Assembly: GCA_964558465.1 (NCBI GenBank)
Contig: CAZLEF010000001.1
Span: 310,001 to 374,000 of the forward strand
Length of the DNA stretch: 64,000 nucleotides
From: JACJYC01 sp964558465
GTDB lineage: Bacteria > Bacteroidota > Bacteroidia > Chitinophagales > Saprospiraceae
Direction of reading: 5' to 3'
The notes below the pieces were generated by a model, which saw only the letters and a list, made by a program, of their open reading frames with translations, made no database searches and had not been told where the DNA came from. This document shows positions 8,021 to 14,986 of the stretch, piece by piece. Position 1 is the first letter of the stretch. Every line of letters starts with the position of its first letter. Both the position numbers and the translations under genes were made by a program.

Positions 8021-8677
8021 CTAAATTACGAATACGTTTTCAGCAAATTTCCTGGATACCTGGGCTTGTTTCCCATCAAACTCGATGAGCAGCGACCCGT
8101 CGAAAGAAATTTTCTCCGCCACTTTGATCTCACTGCTCAGGGCAAGGCCGATTTTGGTTACATATTGGAGGAAAGCGCCTGAACTGTCTTTCACGGAGGC
8201 CAGCTTGCAGACATCCCCTACAGGTACATCAGCAAGGGTCTTTTTGGGCACGATGCGGTAATCGCCCTGTTCATTGGGAATGACAGCCCCGTGCGGATCG
8301 TTGACCGGATGCCCTAAAAACGCATCCAGTTTCCGGATCAGTTTTTCTGACTGGATATGCTCCAGTTGTTCGGCCACTTCATGTACTTCATCCCAGCTAA
8401 AGCCCAGTTTCCGGTATAAAAACGTCTCCCAGAGGCGGTGTTTGCGTACGAGTTGGACGGCAATGTTTTTGCCTGCGTCGGTCAGTTTCAGTTTGCCGTA
8501 TTTCTGGTAATCCACCAGTTTTTTTGTCTTCAGTTTTTTGAGCATACCATTCACCGATGCAGGAGAAATACCGAGGTATTCCGCCAACTGGTTGGTGCTG
8601 GCCTTGTCATTTTCACTTTCTACGATCAGGTAAAACAAGGCTTTTAGGTAGTCTTCTTCGTTTTTACTAAGATTCAT
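8021..8677 (-). CDS. DtxR/MntR-family metal-dependent transcriptional regulator with FeoA domain
   Basis: A metal-sensing repressor of 218 residues. Residues 1-65 form the winged helix (NQLAEYLGISPASVNGMLKKL), 66-140 the metal-binding dimerisation domain (RKHRLWETFL, EVHEVAEQLEHI, GHPVNDPHG), and about 150-218 an SH3-like FeoA domain. Two positions point to Mn rather than Fe sensing: the residue aligned with DtxR Cys102 is Glu (VHEVAEQLEH), and the residue aligned with DtxR Met10 is Asp (EEDYLKA). Both are MntR-like by known family comparisons; MntR Glu11, however, aligns with Lys here. A matching operator candidate lies in the promoter region just upstream at 8688-8702. It is first gene of an operon with the O-methyltransferase. 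Confidence 0.9.
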   Translation of the reverse strand: MNLSKNEEDYLKALFYLIVESENDKASTNQLAEYLGISPASVNGMLKKLKTKKLVDYQKYGKLKLTDAGKNIAVQLVRKHRLWETFLYRKLGFSWDEVHEVAEQLEHIQSEKLIRKLDAFLGHPVNDPHGAVIPNEQGDYRIVPKKTLADVPVGDVCKLASVKDSSGAFLQYVTKIGLALSSEIKVAEKISFDGSLLIEFDGKQAQVSRKFAENVFVI

Positions 8678-8683
8678 TTATTT

Positions 8684-8714
8684 TTTGTTAGTTATGCCTA
8701 GGTTTTAATATTTG
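8684..8714 (+). promoter_or_regulatory. Plus-strand promoter with an embedded DtxR/MntR-like operator
   Basis: TTTG at 8684-8687 and AATATTTG at 8707-8714 are 19 bases apart, one mismatch from the Bacteroidota consensus. The spacer contains TTAGTTATGCCTAGG (8688-8702), an imperfect palindrome TTAG-n6-CTAg similar to DtxR-family boxes, placed where repressor binding would block transcription. It points away from the dtxR-like gene, toward the decayed receptor gene. Confidence 0.45.
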
Positions 8715-8734
8715 TAGAGCAAAAATTAAAAGTT

Positions 8735-9116
8735 ATGCATTTATTGAACCCATCGTGTATCATTTGCCTGGTTTTCCCCTTTATCGCACATTTGAATAGC
8801 CTGGCCCCAAAGATAGGGAAAACAAGCGGCTACCTGGGGGTAAATTACGCCTAATATCAATGATTTTGACGGCCGGAACCGGGATGGATCCGGCGATATA
8901 GTCAACCTGCACCCGTATTCCGTCAACCACCAATATACAGGTGTCCCGCGAATTCGGAAACTGGTCTGTTTATGCGGGCATTCAAAATTTGGGAGATTCT
9001 ACCCAACAAATTTCACCGTTGACGGGTTTTAACGCCCCTTCGAGTCCGCCTGGTTTCAGCAGGCGAATGCTTATGGGCCGTTGCGTGCCGGGCGTATTAT
9101 TTGGGGGTTCGGGTGA
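8735..9116 (+). pseudogene. Decayed TonB-dependent receptor-like gene remnant
   Basis: From 8938 the plus strand reads QVSREFGNWSVYAGIQNLGD and then STQQISPLTGFNAP in one frame; a one-base shift continues as FESAWFQQANAYGPLRAGRI and ends WGFG-stop at 9116. This is the usual last strands of a TonB-dependent receptor barrel (NWSVYAGIQNL..., YGPLR-x-RR). In-frame stops upstream (for instance 8899-8901, 8854) and the frameshift show that the gene is broken. A 39-codon frame from the ATG at 8735 (MHLLNPSCIICLV...) behind the promoter at 8684-8714 may be its original 5' end, with almost everything in between deleted; that link is inference. The C-terminal part is well supported, the N-terminal part is not. 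Confidence 0.6.
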
Positions 9117-9130
9117 ATAGCCGCCAATCG

Positions 9131-11074
9131 TCAGTGGTCAGTCGTCGGGAGGATTTCGAATTCGGTGCGGCGGTTGCGGCGGCGTCCTTCAGGCGTATCA
9201 TTGGTATCGATGGGTTGGCTTTCGCCGAAACCCTGAAAACGGAGGCGTTTATCAGAAATACCCTGGGCGATCAGCCAATCGTAGACCGCTTTGGCTCTGT
9301 TTTCGGAAAGGGTTTGATTTTGCAGATCATTGCCGGCGTTGTCGGTATGTCCGTTGATGCGAATCCTGATGCCGGGGTTTTTATCCAGGAGATCCTTCAG
9401 GCGTTGGAGTTCTTCCTTTGATTCGGGTTGTAAATCCGCTGAGCCGGTGTCAAAAAAAACATTCCGCAGCACAACAGGGGGTGGAGCGGTATTTTCGTTG
9501 CCGGCAGCCAGCGCAGGAGAAAGTTTGACCTCCAGCAGGAAAGGGTTATCTGCCGGGTTCAATTCTTTCAGTTCAAAATGTTCGGAAAAGAACAGGAAAC
9601 CTTCCGCCTCGACATGTAAAGCATAATTCCGGCCGGCCGGGAGGCAAACCAGAAAACCGCCGGCAGGGTCAGACCGGAGTGCACTCAGGGTTTCCCCGGA
9701 TTCAGGGTCGGAGAGGGTAACGGCAGCCTCCACAGGTTCGCCGTTGGTAAGGTCTTTCACGTTTCCCAGGACGAAAGTCACGGGTTGTGGCCGGGCTTCC
9801 TGAAAAAGCGGGAAACTGAAAATGTCAAATTTTGTGCCTGCGAGGCCGGTTTCCCGGGCAAAATACCCGGTCTGTCCGTCGAGGCTGACGCTCAGGGTGC
9901 CGTCGTCGGCCGGTGTGTTGAGCGGATAACCCAGATTTTGTGCCCGGGTCCAGGTTTTACCCTGACGGCGGGCGATAAAAAGGTCGTCTTCTCCCATGCC
10001 GGGCCGGCCGTCGGAACAAAAATAGAGGGTCTGGCCATCCGGATGAATGAACGGGCATTCGTCGTTTCCGGGCGTGTTGATGGAATCGCCGAGGTTGACG
10101 GGTTGGCCCCATCGGTTGTCGGCGCCCAGGTAACTCACCCAGATGTCGCGGCCGCCGAATCCGCCTTTTCGCTCGCTGGCGAAATAAAGGGCGCGTCCGT
10201 CGGCAGAGAGGGAAGGTTGCCCCTCCCAGGCAGGCGTATTGACGGTGGGCCCCAATCGTTCGGGGGTGGTCCAGGTGTCGCCATCCCGGACGGCGTAGAA
10301 AATATCGCATCCTCCGAAGCCGGCGCGTGAGTCGCAAGCGGTAAATACCAGTATCCGGCCATCAGCTGAGATAGCGTGGGCGCCTTCGTTGAGGGGGGTG
10401 TTGAGTTGTTCGGCGGCAGCGGCGGGGGCCCATCCTGCGTCGGTTTTCCGGCTGAAGTAAAAATCCTCCTGACCGCTGACGCGGCGGGTGAAAACGATGA
10501 AAGCGCCGTCGGCGCTGAGGGCGGGCAAATACTCCGATTCAGGGCTGTTGATGGCATCACCCAGCGGCGAGGGGTGAAAGGGTTTGGGGTTTTTAACCGC
10601 TTCGGCGGCAAACCGGGCATTTTCCAGGTGGCGGACCGCCCGGTTGCGGAGTTCGGGCTTGCCTGGGTTGGAAGCGATATAACGCTCAAAAGCGACGATT
10701 GCTGTTTCAAAATCCATCAGTTTATGGCAAGCCAGGCCGAGTTGGTACCAGACAAACGGGTCGTGTTTTTCGTTCAGTGAAATGGCTTTGTCGTAATCGG
10801 CTTTGGCGGCCGCATAATGCTGACCGGTGAAGTGAATGGCGCCACGCATGAGGTAAGCGTCGATGAGGTTGGGCGCTTTTTCGATCAAGGCGTCCAATTC
10901 TTTCAGCGCGGACGCAAAGTCGCCCTGGCGGTTGAAGCCGGCGGCTTTGTCGTATTGTTTTTCCAGTTTGCCGCTGAGTTCTTTGCGGGTCAACACGTTT
11001 TGGGCGGAAATGCAGCCCGAAAGCGATAAAAACAGGCCGAAGGCCAGGAGGAATCCCGAAAAACCGTACTTCAT
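9131..11074 (-). CDS. OmpA-family lipoprotein with TPR, PD40 propeller and peptidoglycan-binding domain
   Basis: A 647-residue envelope protein. The signal MKYGFSGFLLAFGLFLSLSGC ends in a lipobox-like LSGC, so it may be an outer-membrane lipoprotein. Residues about 35-150 contain TPR-like helices (FNRQGDFASALKELDALIEK, YAAAKADYDKAISLNEKHDP). About 165-420 is a WD40-like/PD40 beta-propeller with repeated S-DG--L-F blocks (ALSADGAFIVF, ISADGRILVF, LSADGRALYF, HPDGQTLYF, SLDGQTGYF). A carboxypeptidase-regulatory-like segment follows, then the OmpA domain (about 530-640) with VFFDTGSADL, INGHTDNAGN and LSENRAKAVYDWL, the peptidoglycan-binding signature. This domain order is common in Bacteroidota and is seen in type IX-associated proteins such as PorE, but that role is not shown here. 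It appears monocistronic. Confidence 0.9.
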   Translation of the reverse strand: MKYGFSGFLLAFGLFLSLSGCISAQNVLTRKELSGKLEKQYDKAAGFNRQGDFASALKELDALIEKAPNLIDAYLMRGAIHFTGQHYAAAKADYDKAISLNEKHDPFVWYQLGLACHKLMDFETAIVAFERYIASNPGKPELRNRAVRHLENARFAAEAVKNPKPFHPSPLGDAINSPESEYLPALSADGAFIVFTRRVSGQEDFYFSRKTDAGWAPAAAAEQLNTPLNEGAHAISADGRILVFTACDSRAGFGGCDIFYAVRDGDTWTTPERLGPTVNTPAWEGQPSLSADGRALYFASERKGGFGGRDIWVSYLGADNRWGQPVNLGDSINTPGNDECPFIHPDGQTLYFCSDGRPGMGEDDLFIARRQGKTWTRAQNLGYPLNTPADDGTLSVSLDGQTGYFARETGLAGTKFDIFSFPLFQEARPQPVTFVLGNVKDLTNGEPVEAAVTLSDPESGETLSALRSDPAGGFLVCLPAGRNYALHVEAEGFLFFSEHFELKELNPADNPFLLEVKLSPALAAGNENTAPPPVVLRNVFFDTGSADLQPESKEELQRLKDLLDKNPGIRIRINGHTDNAGNDLQNQTLSENRAKAVYDWLIAQGISDKRLRFQGFGESQPIDTNDTPEGRRRNRRTEFEILPTTDH

Positions 11075-11110
11075 GGAATGTGCATCAATTACGCCACAGG
11101 GCGCAATCTA

Positions 11111-11785
11111 TTAAACAGGCGAATCGCTCCGGATATTGCCGTCCACGATCTCAATTATGCGTGAGCCGTAGGCGGCATTTTTTTCGGAATGGGTGACCTG
11201 GATGATGGTCATGCCTTCGTCGTTGAGTTGTTTGAACAGTTCCATGATCTGTTCGCCCTGTTTGGTATGGAGGTTGCCGGTCGGTTCGTCGGCCAGGAGC
11301 AGGCGGGGTTTGTGGATGATGGCCCGTGCGACGCCGACCAATTGTTGCTGGCCGCCCGACAACTGGTCGGGGAACAGGTTTTTTTTGGCGACCATGCTGA
11401 ACTGGTCCATGACGTCGGCCACGATGCTCTGGCGGTCTTTTCCTTTCACCTGGCGGTAAAGGAGGGGTGTTTCGATATTTTCATACACGGTCAGGTCGTC
11501 GATCAGGTGGTACGCCTGAAAGACAAATCCCATGTATTGTTTGTGGATCTCGCTGCGGCGGCGTTCGCCCAATTGGTGGACGGGTTCATCCAGGAAAAAG
11601 TATTCACCTCCGGAAGCCTCTTCGAGCATTCCGATGATATTGAGCAGGGTGGTTTTGCCTGCGCCGCTGGGGCCCATGATCGTTACAAATTCTCCTTCCT
11701 TGATCTTGAGGCTGACCTGGTTGAGCAACCAGATTTTGGTCAGTCCGTTTTTGATAAACTTCTCTATTTCATTGAGTACGATCAT
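11111..11785 (-). CDS. ABC transporter ATP-binding protein (LolD/MacB type)
   Basis: A stand-alone ATPase of 224 residues of the kind that powers FtsX/MacB-type permeases. It has Walker A (MGPSGAGKTTLLN), Q-loop (GFVFQAYHLIDDLTVYEN), signature LSGGQQQLVGVARA, Walker B (LLLADEPTGNL) and H-loop (QVTHSEKNAAY). The signature continues QLVG where nearly all relatives have QRVA. The frame is open to 11995, but the start at 11785 (MIVLNEIEKFIKNG) is chosen because upstream residues show no homology and a sigma-54-like promoter at 11811-11825 overlies them. There is no permease next to it; all permeases in the window start 24 kb away or more. Its promoter layout matches that of the permease at 36402-38774. 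Confidence 0.9.
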   Translation of the reverse strand: MIVLNEIEKFIKNGLTKIWLLNQVSLKIKEGEFVTIMGPSGAGKTTLLNIIGMLEEASGGEYFFLDEPVHQLGERRRSEIHKQYMGFVFQAYHLIDDLTVYENIETPLLYRQVKGKDRQSIVADVMDQFSMVAKKNLFPDQLSGGQQQLVGVARAIIHKPRLLLADEPTGNLHTKQGEQIMELFKQLNDEGMTIIQVTHSEKNAAYGSRIIEIVDGNIRSDSPV

Positions 11786-11810
11786 AATCAATCCATTTTG
11801 CGGCCCTGGC

Positions 11811-11825
11811 CCAAGATTCGTGCCA
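11811..11825 (-). promoter_or_regulatory. Sigma-54-like promoter of the ABC ATPase gene
   Basis: On the minus strand TGGCACGAATCTTGG: the -24 half TGGCACG is a perfect match, the -12 half TTGG differs from TTGC at the last base. The predicted transcription start falls near 11800, 15 bases before the chosen start codon, which supports that start. Confidence 0.6.
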
Positions 11826-11924
11826 GATAGGCTTCTGTAATCCGTTTGAAATTTAAACAATTGTAAATCAGGCGTAAAATTAATAACCGGCAGCTTTCCT
11901 GCAAATATAAAAATGGCGGGGCAC

Positions 11925-11961
11925 TGTCCGGTATCGAACAGTTTCTGTCCGGTATTGAACA
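11925..11961. promoter_or_regulatory. Two tandem dyad sites, 21 bp apart (putative enhancer sites)
   Basis: TGTCCGGTATCGAACA (11925-11940) and TGTCCGGTATTGAACA (11946-11961) are near-palindromes of the form TGT-n-CG-n4-CG-n-ACA, spaced exactly 21 bp. They sit 100-150 bp upstream of the sigma-54-like element, the usual position for an NtrC-type activator. The divergent methyltransferase at 12006 could also be affected. Confidence 0.6.
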
Positions 11962-12005
11962 AAGAAAAGGAATTCACGTACCTTATATTATCCAATCAAG
12001 AGGCC

Positions 12006-12605
12006 ATGAAGTTAAACAAAGATGCGTATAATAAAATAGCCCGGCAATGGGCAGAAAGCAGGGATAATTCCTTTCTCAGCCAATTGGTTATAGATTTTGC
12101 CGGGTGCGTCAAATACAAAGGTAAAATATTGGATATCGGCTGCGGTACGGGCTATCCGATAGCCAGGTATTTAAGTGACAAAGGCTTTGAGATTACAGGC
12201 ATTGATATAACGGAGAATTTATTGGCTAAAGCCAAAGCGTTAAACCTGCCCAACGCCAGTTTTTATCTTATCGATTTTTTCGAATTTATTCCAGAAACAA
12301 AATTTGACGGTGTTATTGCCTTTGACTCTTTTTTTCATTTTCCGAAAGAAAAGCAGGCCGAAATTTATTCAAGGGTAGGAAGCTGGATGGTTCCGGAAGC
12401 CTATCTGCTTTTTACACACGGAGCAACAGAAGGAGAAACCATGGGCGAAATGTTCGGTGAGGAATTTTACTACAGTTGCCTGAATACCCCGGACGTGCAC
12501 AGGTTGCTTGAAAATTCCGGGTTGGAAGTTGTGCAGTCAATTGAAAATTATACAGAAAAGGATATGGATAGAGATTTGGTGATATTGGCACGAAAAAAAG
12601 AGTAG
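12006..12605 (+). CDS. Class I SAM-dependent methyltransferase
   Basis: A 199-residue methyltransferase. Motif I is KILDIGCGTGYPIARYL, followed by ITGIDITENLLAKAKAL with the acidic residue that holds the ribose, and FDGVIAFDSFFHFPKEKQ as the motif IV region. The C-terminal part ends LVILARKKE, as in many small-molecule methyltransferases. The frame is open from 11913 but the start at 12006 (MKLNKDAYNKIARQWAESRD) is the standard N-terminus of this group, and the upstream part overlaps the tandem dyads. The substrate cannot be inferred. It is divergent from the ABC ATPase gene and has no clear operon partner. Base composition is visibly more A/T rich than its neighbours, possibly a sign of recent acquisition. 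Confidence 0.88.
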   Translation: MKLNKDAYNKIARQWAESRDNSFLSQLVIDFAGCVKYKGKILDIGCGTGYPIARYLSDKGFEITGIDITENLLAKAKALNLPNASFYLIDFFEFIPETKFDGVIAFDSFFHFPKEKQAEIYSRVGSWMVPEAYLLFTHGATEGETMGEMFGEEFYYSCLNTPDVHRLLENSGLEVVQSIENYTEKDMDRDLVILARKKE

Positions 12606-12695
12606 TTTATTAAAAGGGGATACTTGCCCTGAGCAGAAAATTACCCCGAAAATGGCTAAACTTGCAAGATTATTCCATTCGAATAAATCTGAAGA

Positions 12696-13049
12696 ATGCA
12701 AAAACGGGTCATTACTCTCCTGATCACCCTATTGATGTTAGCCTCGGGTTGCCAGACGACCCTCGCCGTCCGGGAAGCCAAACGCCGTTGCGGTTGTATC
12801 CAGACCATCTACCGGGAAGTGGAGCGGCGGGAAAAAAAGAGCGAACCGGGCAAATACCGCCCGCCGAGCCAAACGGGTGTTGAAGGAGCCGTAGTGGACT
12901 GTTCGGTGATGAAACGGAATTCGGAGGGGCATACGACCATTGCCAATATGCCGGCAGCCGAACGGAAAGAATTTGATAAAGCCGTGGAGGCGGCTATGCA
13001 GAAAAAGTGCCCGAAACGGTACCGGCGGCTTCGGGGGATCCAGCCTTAG
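12696..13049 (+). CDS. Small lipoprotein, unknown function
   Basis: A 117-residue predicted lipoprotein that I do not recognise. The signal MQKRVITLLITLLMLASGC ends in a textbook lipobox (LASGC). The mature part is very basic and contains further cysteines (RRCGCIQTIYREVERREKK, VVDCSVMK, KKCPKRYRRL), which could form disulfides in the periplasm. There are no Asp residues clustered after the lipid cysteine. It lies alone between the methyltransferase and the convergent FemAB/GNAT-like gene. Confidence 0.7.
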   Translation: MQKRVITLLITLLMLASGCQTTLAVREAKRRCGCIQTIYREVERREKKSEPGKYRPPSQTGVEGAVVDCSVMKRNSEGHTTIANMPAAERKEFDKAVEAAMQKKCPKRYRRLRGIQP

Positions 13050-13183
13050 GGATGTTGATTGGGCTTACCGCACGCCAGAGAGGTGGGCGTGGTTGATTCG
13101 AGGACCTGACCCGCCGGTTCAGGCGGATGCCATATGGAAAACCTGTACCATTGAAGCGCCGGCCATCAACAACCGGTAAACGC

Positions 13184-14113
13184 TCATGAGCGGAAGCGAT
13201 CCAGCAGTTTAAACAGCCGGGAGTGGTATTTCCAGATCCGGAAATAGGGCGTCTGGTGGGCGCCGAATTGCCTGCGGATGGCCTCTACTTCCGGCAGCAT
13301 GCTGCCTTCAAAATCAAAAACAGTCACTTTCAGGGTTTCGGCGGCAAATTGTATGGCGCGCCAGATGAGCAGGATGCCGCTGCCGCTTTGCCGCAAGGCC
13401 GGGTCGTCGCCGCAGATATGGTAATAGGCCGTGTTTTGATCCCGGATGAGGTAGGCGGCGGAATGGATGCGCCCCTGTGCGTCGCGGGCAAAAAACAAGT
13501 GGCGGGCATTGTGATTGGCCAGGGCTTCGTCGTGTGCCCGGAATTGTTCGAAAGAATAGGGTAAACCGAGGTTTTTGCGGTCGAAACTCAGGCGGTTGAG
13601 CCGGTAAATATCCTCCGGATTCCCTTCGCAGCTTACTTCCAGTTGGTCTTCCGCTTTTTGAATATTGCGCCGCATATTGCGGTTGATGCCGGCGTGAACC
13701 CGGTCCGGATCCCGGATATCGAGTTGGTAGACGTAGCGGGTGGTTTGCCGGTACCCCGACCAGTGGAAAGGCAGCCAGTTGGTTACGGAGGGGTGAAAGT
13801 CCTGTACAAATCCGTCCACTTTGGGCAGTTGGGCGATCAGTTTGGTGTAGAGCCGGTGTTCGTGTTTCAGTTCGCGCCATTCGGGCGCCAGAAAAGGGCC
13901 CATATGTTTGACAAAAAGCGGCATGGTGATATAACTGAACCCGTATTTATGTTTTATGAAATAGGGTAAAACGCCGGCTATGTTTCCGTTTTCGTAAACG
14001 ACGGCGGCGTCCCATGTCCCATCCTTGCAAACGGCATCGAGGTACCAGTCCTGGGCGAAGACGGGCAGGTGGGCAGCGGTTTTGCAAAATTCGCGGTAGG
14101 CGGGTTGGTTCAT
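13184..14113 (-). CDS. FemAB/GNAT-type acyltransferase-like protein
   Basis: A 309-residue soluble protein of the FemAB-like branch of the GNAT superfamily, a group that adds aminoacyl or acyl groups to cell-wall or lipid precursors. The N-terminal part resembles the family start (PVFAQDWYLDAVCKDGTWDAAVV, cited as PVFAQDWYLDAVC and GTWDAAVVYENG), and the C-terminal GNAT fold shows RNMRRNIQKAEDQLEV, then LFFARDAQGRIHSAAYLI, and GSGILLIWRAIQFAAE as the acyl-donor loop region, finishing with DFEGSMLPEVEAIRRQFGA. Substrate is unknown. It follows the comF-like gene in the same direction with a decamer repeat tract between them. Confidence 0.82.
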   Translation of the reverse strand: MNQPAYREFCKTAAHLPVFAQDWYLDAVCKDGTWDAAVVYENGNIAGVLPYFIKHKYGFSYITMPLFVKHMGPFLAPEWRELKHEHRLYTKLIAQLPKVDGFVQDFHPSVTNWLPFHWSGYRQTTRYVYQLDIRDPDRVHAGINRNMRRNIQKAEDQLEVSCEGNPEDIYRLNRLSFDRKNLGLPYSFEQFRAHDEALANHNARHLFFARDAQGRIHSAAYLIRDQNTAYYHICGDDPALRQSGSGILLIWRAIQFAAETLKVTVFDFEGSMLPEVEAIRRQFGAHQTPYFRIWKYHSRLFKLLDRFRS

Positions 14114-14120
14114 GTAAAGT

Positions 14121-14220
14121 TGAGATGGTTTGGAATGGTTTGGGGTTGTTTGGAATGGTTTGGGGTTGTTTGGAATGGTTTGGGGTTGTTTGGGGTTGTT
14201 TAGAATGGTTTGGGGTTGTT
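14121..14220. repeat. Ten copies of a 10-bp repeat
   Basis: The tract is exactly 100 bases of ten-base words alternating between TGGAATGGTT and TGGGGTTGTT (first unit TGAGATGGTT, one TAGAATGGTT variant). The period of 10 bp is close to one helical turn, and the strand is strongly G/T versus A/C asymmetric. It fills the gap between the comF-like gene's stop (14219) and the start of the acyltransferase (14113). Confidence 0.9.
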
Positions 14221-14917
14221 AACCTGCAAAGCCAATCGTCGCCATGCTCAGCTTCAGGCCGGGTATTTCCAGCAATTTGAGCCCGCAGGCTTCCAATGTG
14301 GCGCCGGTGGTGATCACGTCGTCTACCAGCAGGACATGCCGGTTGTTCAGGTCTGCCGGTTTAGGTACCTGAAAGACCTCGCTCACGTTTTCCACCCGTT
14401 CCAGGCGCGATTTCCGGGTCTGGGTTTCGGTGAACAGGTTCCGGACCAATCCTTTTTGCAGACAAGCTATTTTCATGGTATCTGAAATACCTTTGGCAAA
14501 CATAGCGGCCTGGTTGTACCCCCGGAGGTGTTCTTTCCTGGGGTGCAGCGGCACGGGTATCACAGCGTCAACGGTATGAAACCAGGGGCTTTCGGTCAGC
14601 AATCGCCCGTACCATTGCCCCAAACGGGTACCGATCTGCGCCTTGTTGTTGTATTTCAACTGGTGAACCAGACGTTGCACCTTTCCACCTTTGATGAAAT
14701 GGAACAATGCCGCCCCGCTTTCGAGGGGAAGCCGGCCCCAGAATCGTTCGGTAAAGGGGTTTTCCCTGTGCTCGTGAAAACCCGTGCGCGGCAGTTTGTA
14801 CTGACAATGCACGCAGATCATTTCCTGTTTCGGCGGCAGGTTTTCCCCGCAAGCCAGGCACAGGTTGGGGAAAAACAGGGATATCATTTCTTCGAGAGAG
14901 TGCTTAAGCCATTCCAT
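14219..14917 (-). CDS. ComF family protein (phosphoribosyltransferase-like)
   Basis: A 232-residue ComF-like protein, related to the cytosolic factor for DNA uptake in naturally competent bacteria. The N-terminus has a four-cysteine zinc finger (C20-x2-C23 and C35-x2-C38, in CLACGEN and ICVHCQY), then a helical linker, and a phosphoribosyltransferase fold with VIPVPLHPRKEHLRGYNQA and the PRPP-binding loop VLLVDDVITTGATL. Length is typical. Its stop codon overlaps the last unit of the decamer repeat. In this phylum ComF is widespread, and other competence genes are not in view, so a direct link with DNA uptake is not established. Confidence 0.92.
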   Translation of the reverse strand: MEWLKHSLEEMISLFFPNLCLACGENLPPKQEMICVHCQYKLPRTGFHEHRENPFTERFWGRLPLESGAALFHFIKGGKVQRLVHQLKYNNKAQIGTRLGQWYGRLLTESPWFHTVDAVIPVPLHPRKEHLRGYNQAAMFAKGISDTMKIACLQKGLVRNLFTETQTRKSRLERVENVSEVFQVPKPADLNNRHVLLVDDVITTGATLEACGLKLLEIPGLKLSMATIGFAG

Positions 14918-14986
14918 CAGCTGCGAATTGTAGGGGCAAGATAGGGGGAATTGTTTATTCGTTGATTTGTTTATTCGTTGATTTGT

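Noticed and set aside
11786..11995. 70-residue N-terminal extension of the ABC ATPase
   Set aside because: Not seen in ATPases of this type and overlaps the sigma-54-like promoter and the tandem dyads.
14121..14220. CRISPR array
   Set aside because: Units are 10 bp without spacers; it is a simple tandem repeat.
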